Below are positions 24,455 to 36,335 of a stretch of 64,000 bases of DNA, in pieces. Source of the DNA: Cylicocyclus nassatus. Lineage: Eukaryota > Nematoda > Chromadorea > Rhabditida > Strongylidae. Each line of letters opens with the position of its first letter. Position 1 is the stretch's first letter. A program made the translations under genes and the position numbers. The stretch covers positions 52,186,302 through 52,250,301 of the forward strand of contig CATQJL010000223.1 in the NCBI GenBank assembly GCA_958299035.1, read 5' to 3'. The notes under the pieces are model-generated. The model was not told the origin of the DNA. It ran no database searches and saw nothing but the letters and a program-made list of their open reading frames with translations.

Positions 24455-25808
24455 GCTATAAATAGATATTTTAATATTGCATTAACAAGAAGCGTTAGTA
24501 AATATGTAGCGGTTGAGAAGCATTCAAGTTGCGTTCCTTCAAAATTTTGGTAACATTGCCATCAACAATGTGTTAGCGACAACCCTGATACGATGGACAG
24601 AGGTGCAAAGGCATATGGACATTTCCACACACCAGTAATCAAACCTCAAGGCGGTTCAAGTTGTGTGCGATTAGACGAAACTCAGTCAAACCAGTACTGT
24701 GATGCAGGACAAAATTAATCTGAACTTATTATGTACCGTGTATTCAAATTTCGGTGCATGCACATAATTTGTGGCTGGATCAATCCTCGCTCAATCCGAG
24801 GGGCTGCTTTGAAAGGAGTCACCCACGTAACCCTGAATCTTCTTTCCAGGAATGAGCACACCAAATTTTGCACGGTTACGAGTTTACCATAGCGGAGTGC
24901 AGTACTTACTCTTTCAAATATATATTAGGGATGATAAACTTCATTTGAAATGGTCTGTAACCTGGCACAGTACAGTCTCGCTGCCGCTAACCTGCAAGTA
25001 ACCTAAAATCTTACAGATAAGTCCACTTTGTCTTGACCCTTCAGATAAGTCCGCCCTACAGACAAATCCTTTTTCTTTCCATTATGACTACTCTAAAATT
25101 TTGTCAGATAAATCCAGATACGTCAGAAAAGTCCGGATTTATCTGCAAATAGACTTATCCGATGGGAGGCCTGCGTGAATTCAGGATATAGTCTAAAATT
25201 TCAGATTTTTTCACTACGCCCACTGAATGAGAGTCGCCAAGTATGTCGGGATCGAAACATAGAATAGATCACGCTATGCATATAAAAAGAAAAACTGCTG
25301 TTTGCTACCGTGGTACAGTTTCAATGGAATTGGACAATTTCACTGTCCCGCGCAAGAGGAGTTTGCAATATAATAGAAAAGGTAGCACAAAAGATAAAGG
25401 TAAATAGAATCTACAGGACAAATGTCCTGCTCTATGAAACAATATGTAGCAGTAGCAATATGGAGGTAAATGGTAAAGATGCAGAGCATCTGTAGCTGGA
25501 ATATAGCGGAACATTTAGATTTAGTCTTTAAAAGGATATACAGAACTGAGAATCCTTCAGAACAAATTCCACGTCAAATACAAACTATTTAGATAATTTC
25601 AGCAGGAGATTACCATGGGAATTTAAAATATCTGCTTCGACTTGTTCCCTTCATAAGCTTCTTTTACCTAGCATAGTGTAAGAGAATTGGAAACAAGGAT
25701 AAAAGGAGAGGCAAGCGCTGCCAGTGACAGCTGTCGCTGTCTGGATATTACTCTTATGCGGGAGATAATTAATGCGTATATTAACGCAGCTGCGTTTGTC
25801 TGCAGCTG
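24455..25808. other. Intergenic, no gene recognised
   Basis: Upstream of the choline kinase start. AT-rich with short, unsupported open frames. It contains a run of imperfect repeats around 25015-25160 built on CAGATAAGTCC/TCAGATAAATCC. Confidence 0.45.
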
Positions 25809-26178
25809 GATATTAAAGGCAGCGTCCAGGCAGATCTGGACCTATGGGGCTTTTACGTGGAAAGTACTTTTGGGGCCCTAACTAAGGAACTGCCCAAGCG
25901 GCAGCTCAGGTAGTGCTCTAATGGCTGAGATATTCCCCTCGAAACTGGCCCCCGCGAACGTATTCGCATGGATTCATGGCAGTTTCGCGCCAGGATCCAC
26001 GCTTTGCGCCATGAATCCATGCGAAACACGGTCGCGGGGTCCAGTTTCGAGAGGAATATCTCAGCCATTACAGCACTACTTGAGCTGCCGCTTGGGCAGT
26101 GCCTTAGTTAGCACCCCAAAAGTACTTTCCACGTAAAAGCCCCATAGGTACAGATCTGCCTGGACGCTGCCTTTAAGA
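25809..26178. mobile_element. Large palindrome (foldback element), about 370 bp
   Basis: Left arm from TTAAAGGCAGCGTCCAGGCA, right arm ending in its complement TGCCTGGACGCTGCCTTTAA. The arms match over roughly 180 bp, including GGAAAGTACTTTTGGGGC and CTGAGATATTCC, with the centre near 25995. The open frames on both strands here are products of the symmetry, not genes. Confidence 0.85.
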
Positions 26179-26245
26179 CTAGCTTTGCAGATGCTTGACG
26201 TAAAACCACTATGTCACTATTATCAAAATTCATGTGAACTGAGTT

Positions 26246-27123
26246 ATGGAGGAAGAACAATCTATTCAACTTGCAATCGCTCAGTTCAGTTCGGTAACTA
26301 CTCTCGAATTGGGCAAACTGGAGCTTGAAGCTCCTCTTTGCACGATTCCCAGCAGCGCTCTAGGATGGGTATGTGGATGATTCGGTAAAAGTTTCGAAGA
26401 TTTGTTCCAAACCTTCCACGAGCGTCAATCTATGCAGAAAATGCTTTGAGAGCGTGGGGCTTTCGTTGGATCACACAGCTACCTACTTCTCGTTTTTGGA
26501 TGGCTCGTAAGCGTTTTTTTATTAGTAGTACAGAGGAGAACATTGCCGACATCTACACAATTCTGGAGCATGTTGAGAATAACGAAAGGGTTAGCGATCA
26601 ATTCAAATAACGTAAGTCTTTAGAAATGAAGGTTTCAAAAAGCTTTTAATGACTGATTTTTATGTCAAGTTTTCACTACAGTACAACCCCAAAGAACTGA
26701 GGGGGGGGGGGGAAGGAGGAATTGAAGATGAGAGATGCGGAACAGTCCTTTCAAGAACTTTTCGGAGTGGCAATACCAAATTCTCGCAAAATCACGTTGT
26801 TTCCAGTAAAAACTTTACCCTTTCAGGATGGCCTCTCCACTTTATTTTGTAAGTTGCCATAATATTCGTGCAATATTCTTGCACACGTTTGCCATCGTAA
26901 ATCTGCCAAATTTTCATCGTAGTAACCATTGACGAAGTTCAGAACATTCTATTTTGCGCACGATATACCAAGTTCTTTCGCCAGGCTTTACACGCGGCTT
27001 TTTGTACTTCCTGCACTGCTCGCTGCTGCTGCACGATCGTTCTCATTACCTTTGCCAATTGATGTCAAAGCGAAACATCTCCTCGAGAACAAGTTGGCAC
27101 ACAACTGGAATGAACTGATCGTG
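26246..27123 (+). CDS. Uncharacterised exon-like ORFs
   Basis: A 41-codon open block starts MEEEQSIQLA at 26246 and ends at a GTATGT donor (26369). A second block (about 26396-26608) includes LRAWGFRWITQLP and TEENIADIYTILEHVE and ends in TAA. A short block 26828-26849 lies between TTTCAG and GTAAG. A fourth (about 26960-27120) includes LFVLPALLAAAARSF and ends at GTGAGT. Composition looks coding and the spacing is exon-like, but I could not join all blocks in phase and recognise no family. It could be a real nematode-specific gene or a decayed one. Confidence 0.35.
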
Positions 27124-27259
27124 AGTATTAAATAAAAAAATACTATAGACTCGGTATACATTCACAATATTAAAGGGAAAATATATTATCCCCAGTTGCC
27201 CCAGTTATCTGTGGCACTAGCAGCACCTAGCGGTACCACGTTTTAATGCAGTAGTCACT

Positions 27260-27600
27260 ATCATTTGTGGCGTATGGTGTTGAGCAGCTTAACTGTGCCG
27301 TATAGTGTTGCGCAGCACCGTTATTTGTGCCGTATAGTGTTGCGCGGCATAGTTTTCTGTGGCATATGGTGTTGCGCAGCACCCTTAACTGTTGCGTATG
27401 GTGTTAAGCAACACCGCCAATTGTTGCGGGTGGTGCTAAGAAGCACCGTCAATTGTTGCGCGTGGTGTTGACCATCACCATCACTTGTTGCGGATGAAGT
27501 TGAGCAGCACCATCACTTGTTACGCACAATGTTGAACGATACCACTATTTGTTGCCGATGGTCTTGAACGGCACCTTCACTTGTTGCGCATCAGCACGGT
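27260..27600. repeat. Minisatellite, about 32-bp unit, hairpin-forming
   Basis: Roughly ten diverged units of the type TTGTTGCGTATGGTGTTGAG followed by CAGCACCGTCA. In most units GGTGTT or GGTGCT is followed a few bases later by AGCACC, so each unit can fold into a small hairpin. It is followed by four CCGTTA-type hexamers and an ATATGTTCATA palindrome (27605-27660). Confidence 0.8.
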
Positions 27601-27660
27601 ATGAACATATGTTCATACCGTTACCGTTACCGTTACCGTTCATATCATATGTTCATATAT

Positions 27661-29640
27661 GGTGCATATAAGAACAAGATGCGCAAATCAGCAAATGGCT
27701 CATGCACCCATGCAACTGTATCGGCAAAGGTCACAATGGAAGCGACTGCAGCGGTCTAGGCCGCTGACTAGAAAGGATATCAAATCTTGCAATTATTCCT
27801 TCGCTGTAAAAGCGTCGTCAAAACTTAACAGTCTCACTACCGAAGCTTTTGGAGTGAATAATTTTTGAAGTGGCGGCCCAAGAAATTCTTTTGGGGAAGA
27901 AGGCAGGGGAAGGAGAAAGCTACAGAATTCCAAATGGCTGTTCAAAAGAATGCAGATTTTCGCAGGCTTATAGGCCCAAATCAGAAAAAAAAAGACGTGG
28001 CTCAAGGTAAGCCCCTGAAAAAATCTTTATGGAAGGGGTAATCCAAATGCTGCAAATTTTTTAGATTTATTTCACCTATAGTGAAAACAAGTTGCTTGCA
28101 CAATGTAGACAAGACAGGCACGGGTTGTTTCTTCAGTATGATGCAATATCTGGAAACTCGAATGCACAGAAAAAAATAGAATAGCAAAAGATTTTTGGTC
28201 CAAAAATGATTGATTCATCGATTTCAATGGTTTTATGGCATTTTCAATCCTAAGAAGTACAAATCATCAGCATGCTGTTTATGATGTGAGAATTTCGGAA
28301 ATTTTTACTGCCTTTTTAAGCAATTCCTTGATTCTTACGAAAATCCTCCGTACTGGGCTCCTCAGTCGTAACTTTGACACAGTGGAAAACTGGCTGGTCC
28401 AAAAATGGCAATGATCGAAAATTCGCCTGGTCGTAAGTGTACTAAGAACAAGGGCAGGTCGTTGTTAACAATCTAGTACAGAATAAGTCAGCCATCTGCA
28501 GTTGCTCCTTTCCAAATAAGAAAAACAGCCTTTTGTAATAACCACGAAAGAGTCATGAACTTCAACTTGAAAAAGATTCGTTTCGGAGTGACAGGACACT
28601 CTCAGCAGGAAATTTATATGGATAATACATGAAGGGGGCTCTCCTATATCTTAAATTTAGCCATTCAGGTATTTACACAACTAGACGGATTTTTAGAACG
28701 AGCGATGGGTAAAGTGACACTGAACCCAGCAAACAAACGATTCAAAGGGTCCCCTACCTTCCATCTTACGCCATATGCACTCTTTAATAGAAGCCACAGC
28801 TCAGAACCAAAAGACATCTGATATCCTCAATTTAACTGGCGTTTTGTAAATATAGGCAAAAAGTGGGTTGGAAGTCAAAACAAATATTTTCAGACAATGT
28901 CTGATATGGCAAAAACTAGGTGGGCAAAGGAAAAATTTACATATATTGAAAATAGAAGAGGAATAGAACATTGATAATGATGTGATGAATATTGGATGAA
29001 AAATTAGATCGAAAATGAGGTTTGAAAGCGAAGATACTCAGAAAAATTTTAGCTGGCGAGCAGTTTCGGCAGGAATCGAAAATGAGCCTCACATAAAGCG
29101 ATTCAAAAAGATGCGTCGATTAAAGCGCTGGATGTCGATTGCGGAGAATATAGGCGAGAAAACGGACATTTGCACCAGCGATCTGCCGCAAAGGGATTAT
29201 CCAAAAGTGTGAATTATGAGCATCTTTAGATTGCAGACCTCCAAGCTGCTTTCTGTGCTGAATATTTCTGGAAAGTTATGATATATTCGGGCTTACATCA
29301 GGTGAACCAATAAAGGATACGGGATAGCTTGGCACATAGGAAAGTGAAATCTCTCTTTTCGCTGTTTCACAAAATTACATCTTGGGCACTTGGTAAATTG
29401 CCTTTGTACAGTTGTATTTGCAAGTAGTTAACACTATCCAAAGGGAACCTTACCATGTAATTTGATATGTGGTGGTTCAGCTTCAAGTCCTTCATCTGAT
29501 AAGAAGACAAAGGCTTTGGCCATAATTTGCCCGTGTTGCCGATGTTACCGGTGTTGCTCGTGTTACTCGTGTTTCTAGTGTTACCGTCTTTATTACTGTT
29601 GATTCTTGAAATGATCACCAGTACAGTCTCATTTTCTGGA
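27661..29640. other. Intergenic, no gene recognised
   Basis: Only short unsupported frames. A local imperfect tandem array of GTTACCGGTGTTGCTCGT-type trinucleotide-rich units lies at about 29520-29595. Confidence 0.45.
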
Positions 29641-29649
29641 ACGACACCT

Positions 29650-29740
29650 CACCAAATGGTACTACTATTAGTAGTAGTACCATTTGGTGTGTAGTTTTTT
29701 CAGTAGTAGTACTATTTGTACTACTACTGATGCAAAATGC
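29650..29740. repeat. Two adjacent TAGTAG palindromes
   Basis: CACCAAATGGTACTACTA (29650-29667) pairs with TAGTAGTACCATTTGGTG (29672-29689). Immediately downstream AGTAGTAGTACTATTTGT pairs with GTACTACTACT. Compact hairpins with no coding role; a CTGT-type microsatellite follows at about 29783-29820. Confidence 0.7.
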
Positions 29741-30292
29741 TGTCTTAAGTTTGGCAATTCTTCAAGGCAGGCTCGGGGAGCGTCTGTCTGTTTGTCTGTG
29801 TGTGTATATCTGTCTGTCACGAAATTCACAGGGTGAGTTGCAGCCAGCGTTTTGATCTATTCTGGTCATAGCACCCTGTCAGCGTGTAGGTAAACTGTGC
29901 AAAATCACAAGCCGATCCAGTAAGTGTAACCATTAAAAACAGTGCGTCAAACGGATCCACGCGACTTTCGGCCCTCCAAAATGGGTCGGTAATTGGACTT
30001 TTTGCGAAGCCGCGGATTTGTTCAGCAAGTAAATCCGAAAAACATTGACTTCAGCTCAAAAAGTAAGTGGTGCCAAAAAGATGTAACTGAGCAAATTGTT
30101 GATTTGCCAAGTTTTTACTACAAGAATTGAGAGGATTTTTGAGTAGATATGTAGCTCAAGGTGGTCTTTATCCTTATAGCGACTACGAAGCAAAATAAAT
30201 TCAGTAACGCATTCAAAATCGCATTTATTTTTCTGCGGGAAAATTTCTTCTCCCAAAATTACCGATCTTACGTGGAAAAGCTCTAAAAATGA

Positions 30293-31179
30293 ATGGTTGT
30301 TTACAATTCATTCGTGATGTTTGCTGACGATATCAAAATCTACTTTTGTTATGAGAGCAAAAATCAATTAGAGGCATTTGAAGCAGTTTCATCGTCAATA
30401 CAGAAAATGATCCTCTGGTGTAAAGAGTGGAATCTTTCGGTCAATGTCTCGAAATCCAAGATGATGCATCTTGGTAATTCTCAATGCCCAGCCTATGTTT
30501 GTGATGGTGTTCCACTTGAACGATGTTCTGTTACCAAGGATCTTGGGGTTCTGGTGGATGATCGTTTAAAATTTTCACAACATTACAGCGCGATCAGTAG
30601 GAAAGCCCTATCCAGTCTTTTTCTAATTTTGCGCAATATTCACTGTGATGATCCTGCGTTGTTGGTCAGACTATATAAAACATATGTCCTGCCGCAACTA
30701 GAATACGCATCACCGGTGTGGAGTCCTTTTTTGAAGAAAGACATCGAATTACTGGAAAGGGTGCAAAGAAACTTTACCCGAATTATCTTTTACAGATGCT
30801 TTTCAAGTCCTGATTATCCCCGCACCTTACCGCCGTACCATTTGAGGCTATCCACTCTGAAATTGCGCAGTCTATAATACGGCGAATTTTCAATGACCTG
30901 GTGTTCTGCTTTCGCCTAATTCGTTTAGAGACAAGATTAAAGCCTAGTAAGTACTGGATTTTTAGGCCTCATGGAACGCGAACAGGTGGGTTTAATATGT
31001 ACTACCGTAAATTACAACGCAGAGTTTTTTCGCTCACCTTCAATTCATTCATGTTTCGGACATCAAGATGGCTCAATCTTTTACCAAGCGAAATCACTTC
31101 CAGCAGTAACTCAGCAATTTTCCGAAAAAGATTGGCCCAAGTTGATGTCCTGGAGACTTTGAACATTCCAGATGTCTAA
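30293..31179 (+). pseudogene. Non-LTR retrotransposon reverse transcriptase fragment
   Basis: A C-terminal part of a CR1/Jockey-type reverse transcriptase. The catalytic palm motif FADDIK is followed by WCKEWNLSVNVSKSK, LGVLVDDRLKFSQH, and VLPQLEYASPVWSP. After a break at about 30874, where the frame changes by one base, the typical C-terminal block RTSRWLNLLPSEI continues to a stop at 31179. There is no endonuclease or upstream palm within the frame, so the copy is 5'-truncated and frameshifted. Confidence 0.85.
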
Positions 31180-32340
31180 GATCTCAACTTATCAACCACT
31201 GCGTCTTAGTCAGCATGTGTCCGGCACTTCCAGATCACTACCTCGTCTCTTCCAGTTCCTTCCAGTTCTTTTCAAGCTCTTGCAGTTCTATGGAATATTA
31301 TGTTCTCAGAATTATAGCGTTTTGACTGCTTTCCTTCTGTATTCAGTTTTTGTTATTTTTGAATGCTTCTGTTGTGTAATTGCCTGGTTTCCGTATCCTG
31401 CTCACATGCTAGTTCTCTTCGACGGAATAGCCGTTCGAGGTTCATTACACTGTTCATTCAAGTGCGCAGAACGGAAATGTAGTTTCCGCCAAATGGCCAA
31501 TCTGGAAAAATTGACTGCGAAAAAGACGGTAGCGTGAACAAAAAAGAAAAAAAGACGGCACAAGCAAGTTTAGAATGAACAAGAGTGCATAGAAACGAAC
31601 TCGTTATTTCACAACACTTTCGCCGAGGAGGAACGTGCAAACATCTGTAAGTGTCATGAGAACAAAGTATGATACGTGGCTTGGATTGAATGTGCGGGAC
31701 ACAGGAACGTTACGGAGTAAATTGCGATAGAAATGGGGGGGGGGGGGAGGGGAGAGACAATCATGACCTATAATAAGCGGCTTAATCTGAAGTTGTGTGG
31801 AGTTTGTCCGTTACGAAATTACAGTGAGGAATGATTTACGATACTAAACATCATGTGAGGTTAAGATAGCGAGTATGGTTCATTTTTAACTACGGCTCAC
31901 TTTGCAATAACCCGAACAATGATTTGAGAGACAACCTCTCAGAAAGTGAGTTTACCACGGTTCACAATGCCAGTGCGAACCTCTGCGAAGCAGAGGTGAA
32001 GCGCTGGTATAAAAGAAAGGAGCAACTAAAAACATGCAAGCTGAAGAAAAATACCATGCAAGTTTGTAGTTGCAACAATGATGGTTGGTGATTACTTCAG
32101 CCACTGACGATCAAAGGCACCGTTCACCCGAATTGAGAGTGATTAGAATTTGATGTGTAACAGCAGGGCCCCTAAGCAAGCCAGTCTCTCTGCAAAAATG
32201 AATTTTAAAGCGAGAAAACCGCTCCAAGAAGTAGGAACGGCCACGTTGGCTCCACTTAGACGTGGGTGATCTGCCTAACACACGGTGCAAACTTGTGCTT
32301 TGATATATCAAATTGTCACAGATTCGCCCTTCATGATTAC
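31180..32340. other. Intergenic with a poly-G tract
   Basis: Follows the reverse transcriptase fragment. Contains a run of 13 G at 31735-31747. No gene recognised. Confidence 0.45.
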
Positions 32341-32344
32341 ATTA

Positions 32345-33207
32345 GGTTGTCCCGAAAGTTTTGTACGTTTCTTCAAACCACTATAAAACCACGCACAATA
32401 AAGATCTGAAGGAGTTTCAACATACATTCGATGCAGCTTTCCTTCCATTTCTTATTTTCGAACCACAATCTTGTGTGCTTTTTTTGATAATTGCCAATAT
32501 TCTCTATCCGTCAATTTTATCTGCTCAAAGTTAGGCTAATTTTTAAAAATTTTATTCCAAAATTCTGGAAAGGTTTAAGTATGGATCAAATAGAGCTACT
32601 TTCGGACTACAAGATTATATTTTTCGGTTCTTTTAATCTGCTGCTTTTAGCTTCAAAGAATTATTTCTTCGAAGGTATCGATTTTTGGCAAAGTCATAAA
32701 ACAGCAACTGCAGCAAATACACGAAAGCTTTTGCAGTTTCTGCGAATTGAAACATGAATCTTTTAAACAATTATGCAACATAATCAAGTTTGATTTGCTC
32801 CAAAAAGCAGCATTTTGGAATTTTCGGTACTTTTGCGTGATAAACGTAATCAAAAAGCCGCGGTTTTTATTGAACAAATATTTATAACGGACTGGGTAAA
32901 CGTGGCCCATGTAATCTTAAATGGACACAATATAGCCAAAGACCTGCTCTACGTAATAGTCACCAGTGGTCTTTGAAAACATCAGAATAAAAGTTTTTGA
33001 AGATTCGGGAAAGATTTGGCGTTACTGCTGAGCTGTTCAAAAAGCCATGGCGATAACATAGCAAGGACAGGGTAGATCAAAGAGCAAATATAGCTGTAAG
33101 AAAGAGGATAAATAACTGAATCAAATGATACCTAAGCCGTCCTTGGACTAGTGTTCTGTGAGTTTTAGCGAGCGATCAAAAAAACGAACAAAACTTTCGG
33201 GACAACC
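32345..33207. mobile_element. Mariner/Tc1-like TIR element, non-autonomous
   Basis: GGTTGTCCCGAAAGTTTTGT at the left and its exact complement ACAAAACTTTCGGGACAACC at the right, both flanked by TA (32343-32344 and 33208-33209), the classic mariner/Tc1 target duplication. The 863-bp interior has no frame with a recognisable DDE/D transposase, so it is a deleted or non-autonomous copy. Confidence 0.8.
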
Positions 33208-33209
33208 TA

Positions 33210-34400
33210 ATATAATTTGCGACATTTTGTCTACCAATTTCGAACTGTATCTTCATATCATCCATTTGACGGCCGCAGCCAGCGTGACGCTTCTCCTTTC
33301 GGGTGTATCGAAAGGCGCGCGTTTTGGCAGCCATCATTCCGAGACTGGATCGTTTGCTACAAAAGCGAGGTTTCCAGATTCCGAGTTTTGTCAGTACACC
33401 AGGAAGTGTAACAGCATATCAGTCAGAATCCGAAAACAGCAAATCAAATCTGAACTTATTTCTTGTTTCTCTCAGGTAACAATCGATCAGTACGCGCCAT
33501 TCGACCGTCTCCCTCTCCTTTCTGGAGCGGTTTTCTCGTTTTAGACCATCTTCAGGGAGACTTGCTCAATTGGGACCCAACCCCATCTATTTATAACATC
33601 AAAATCTCTTTGCAATTTGTTTCAAGTGCGGAGTTGGGAGCAATGGAGGTTGAATTCCAGGTCCCTAGATCGCAGGACCAAATGTTCTTGCTGCTCGCAG
33701 ATTTGGTGTAAGGATAGTTCCCGAATTGCAAACAAAGATTTGTAGTAGACTTTGGCTCTACCAATTAGACTTTGCATTTCTTCTCTTAGTCTTGTACTCG
33801 CTACGCGTTCTTCTTTCAAAAGAAATTCTTTGTCAACCTCGTCAAGTTGTATAGTTCATTCATAAAACCGTGACGACGGATCTTGCTGCGAACTTTGCGC
33901 ACACAAAAGCATAAAACGCTCATCCAGAACGCATCACCCTCAACGCTTGGCTCATTCACTTCCAATGTCTGAAGAATACTGTACGTAAGCAAAAAAAATC
34001 ATTCGATTAGAGATGAAAACCAAGAAAATGACATTTCCGATTTGCTTTCTGTTTCTTTATCTTGTACGTCGAGGGTTGGAATATGAATTCGTTTTGAAGG
34101 AAATCTATAGGCCTTAGTATTCGATCATCTGTTGTTTCTGTCTCAATGTATGTAAATGGTATTGTGCTTAGCATTGACTCTATCTCTATGATGGTAGTTT
34201 CTAGTTCTTCAAACAGTGGTGTCGTTTATCCGAGAGTCTTATGCATTGCTAATTATTTTGGCCGATTTGATAAGGCCTCCATATACTCCACCTTGCCATG
34301 GTGCATAAGGTGTGATGTATTTCCACTCGATTTCTCTTTTGCTGATTTATTTTGCAATGGATTTTTCAGAGCACTATGGTGGCATTCTTTGAGGATTGTA
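33210..34400. other. Intergenic, no gene recognised
   Basis: Sequence between the mariner-like element and the integrase fragment. Open frames here (for example about 33463-33711) show no family motif. Possibly part of decayed retroelement sequence. Confidence 0.4.
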
Positions 34401-34791
34401 TCACCCAATATAAAGTTGGGGAGCGTTATCGTTTGTTATCGATTTTGGAGTCCATCTTCTGGCAAAGAACTTTCTCAACATATTCAGAAAAGCTTCTGTT
34501 GGTCCATCTACCAGATCTAGATGCATCAGCCTTGTGACCAAACATGTTGTTATCACTCCATATCCCTTGATTATAGTGCCTCCCTCATTGGTGATACTTA
34601 TCGGGCCAAAAGGTAGATTGTTCATTTTTTGACACGGTATACACTTGCGAATGAATTTGGTCATCTGTGCATGGGATTTTGGGATCCAGTATTTCTGCCT
34701 TACCGTCGCCATTGAGTAACTTGTGCTCTTGTGGCATATTTCGTGGCTTTCTTGAATAAGGTATCGCGTTAGTCATTGTTTTGTATTGCAA
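34401..34791 (-). pseudogene. LTR-retrotransposon integrase fragment (BEL/Pao type)
   Basis: Reads VRQKYWIPKSHAQ, then CIPCQKMNNLPF (zinc-binding C..C of the H2C2 domain), then TCLVTRLMHLDLV, FFARRWTPKSITNDNAPQ of the catalytic core with a core Asp. The match to Pao/BEL integrases is strong, but sequence between the zinc domain and core is shortened and an upstream frame break lies near 34710. Non-functional remnant. Confidence 0.8.
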
Positions 34792-35399
34792 AGATAGGGA
34801 ATTTTGTCGAATTCTTCAAACAACTATCTGCTAGTCTTCCCAAACTTCGATAAACTCCTTCTTTGTCCTTTTCCTACTCGATCTTGTTTTTTAGACTTGT
34901 TTTATAATCGCTTAAAAATAGTGGGGAAAGGAATACAAAAGAAAAACTGATCAAACTCGATCAGATCGCGAGAAGATGTAAACAAAATTCTAAAAGAGAA
35001 ATATGGCGAAAAAATAATAAAGCATTGGATCAACACGTACTTGACTTTACTTGTATAATGAAGTCGTATTCACGACACTGGCGGCTAGTTAGTATCTCCC
35101 GCGGTGTGCCCGGTCACGGCGATAAACTTGTTCAATTGATTTCTGAGGTGTTCCTGCCATGGCTCTATGTCCCTTCCGACTTGTATCTACTTGTCTTTGG
35201 CCTAAGGCATACCTCACGCGATGTGACCAAATCGCCACTTTCACGCGACTTGGCGAATTGCCAGATTTCTACAAATTTGTCATGCGCGCTTCTCGAAGGC
35301 ATAGACGGGTAACTTGTGTAAGTTGTTGCAAATGGGTTAAGTTCTGACCAAAGGAAACGCATTAACGACGAATTACAGAGAGTCGCTGTTGTGCCAAAT

Positions 35400-36260
35400 C
35401 GCGCAGCGACAGGAATCGCGCGAGGTATGCCTTAGGCCTTTCGCACTTTGAATTCGTGGTCGAGGCGTGTCTTCGGCGTTTGGTACTGGGCAAAGAGCTT
35501 TGTGATGTCCATCATCCCTGGGTCGAAAATCGTCAGCCATGGTTCCCGAGACCTTCTCACAGTAGAAGGGCGGTAAGGATGCCAACACCTTCCGCTATAA
35601 CCTAACAGACATCTGGGACACAATCATTCTTGTAACGCCAGGCTATATCTTGCGTCTCCGTCCATGACTACATAGCAGGAATCTGAATAGTGTCGATTCT
35701 GTGCCCCGCAGAAGGCGCACGTGACATTTGGCTGGGTTCTTTCGGAGGCATCATGCATTTAGCGGCGGGAGTACTTGTATCGTCCTTTCCATTTCGTGGA
35801 TTTCTTCTACCCGTGCTCGATTTTCCTCCTGCTTGTATATGAGCTTCCAAATATTGTATCTGATTCTGCAACGCTTGTATTTCTTCTTGTGCTTGTCTTG
35901 GTCTGTTCACGATTTTAAGCGTCGGCTGGCTCCTGATGCCTCTATTTACGGACAATCTGCACTCTCCTCGCATCCTCTTCAGCTTGATCGATGACAGTTT
36001 CCACTCTTTCGGTAGCCTTTTCTTTTTGTTGGAGACTTGATTCTTCGATTTCTTGAGGTGTCTCGCTGGCTTCATGTAATAGTTGGCAGAGGTACCTCTC
36101 GTAGTCCATGACGTCTTCCTATCTCTTCCTGGCAGCTTGCTCCTCACCAACTCCTTCTTCAACAATCAGCATGAGTTCATCCTCTTGTTTCATAACTTCT
36201 TCCTCACCGTCCACGAACTTAGGACGTCTTGTTGTGCTTCTTCTCTTTCTGGAAGTTGCT
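35400..36260 (-). pseudogene. Degenerate retrotransposon gag-like region, copy 2
   Basis: The minus strand carries a coiled-coil segment (QEEIQALQNQIQYLEAHIQ) and a cysteine-rich segment (MCPRCLLGYSGRC) parallel to those of the better-preserved copy at 39096-40052, but broken across frames. A decayed gag of the same LTR element family. Confidence 0.65.
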
Positions 36261-36335
36261 TGTCCTCACTTGTCTCTGAAAGGTTGAGAAGAGCCGCTTC
36301 TGTTCCCATTTCAGCCTCGCTTTTTTGCCTTGCAG

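Noticed and set aside
25853..26136. Two similar ORFs, one on each strand
   Set aside because: They are mirror products of the palindrome at 25809-26178.
33158..33544. 128-codon plus-strand ORF
   Set aside because: Begins inside the right end of the mariner-like element and shows no domain or codon structure.
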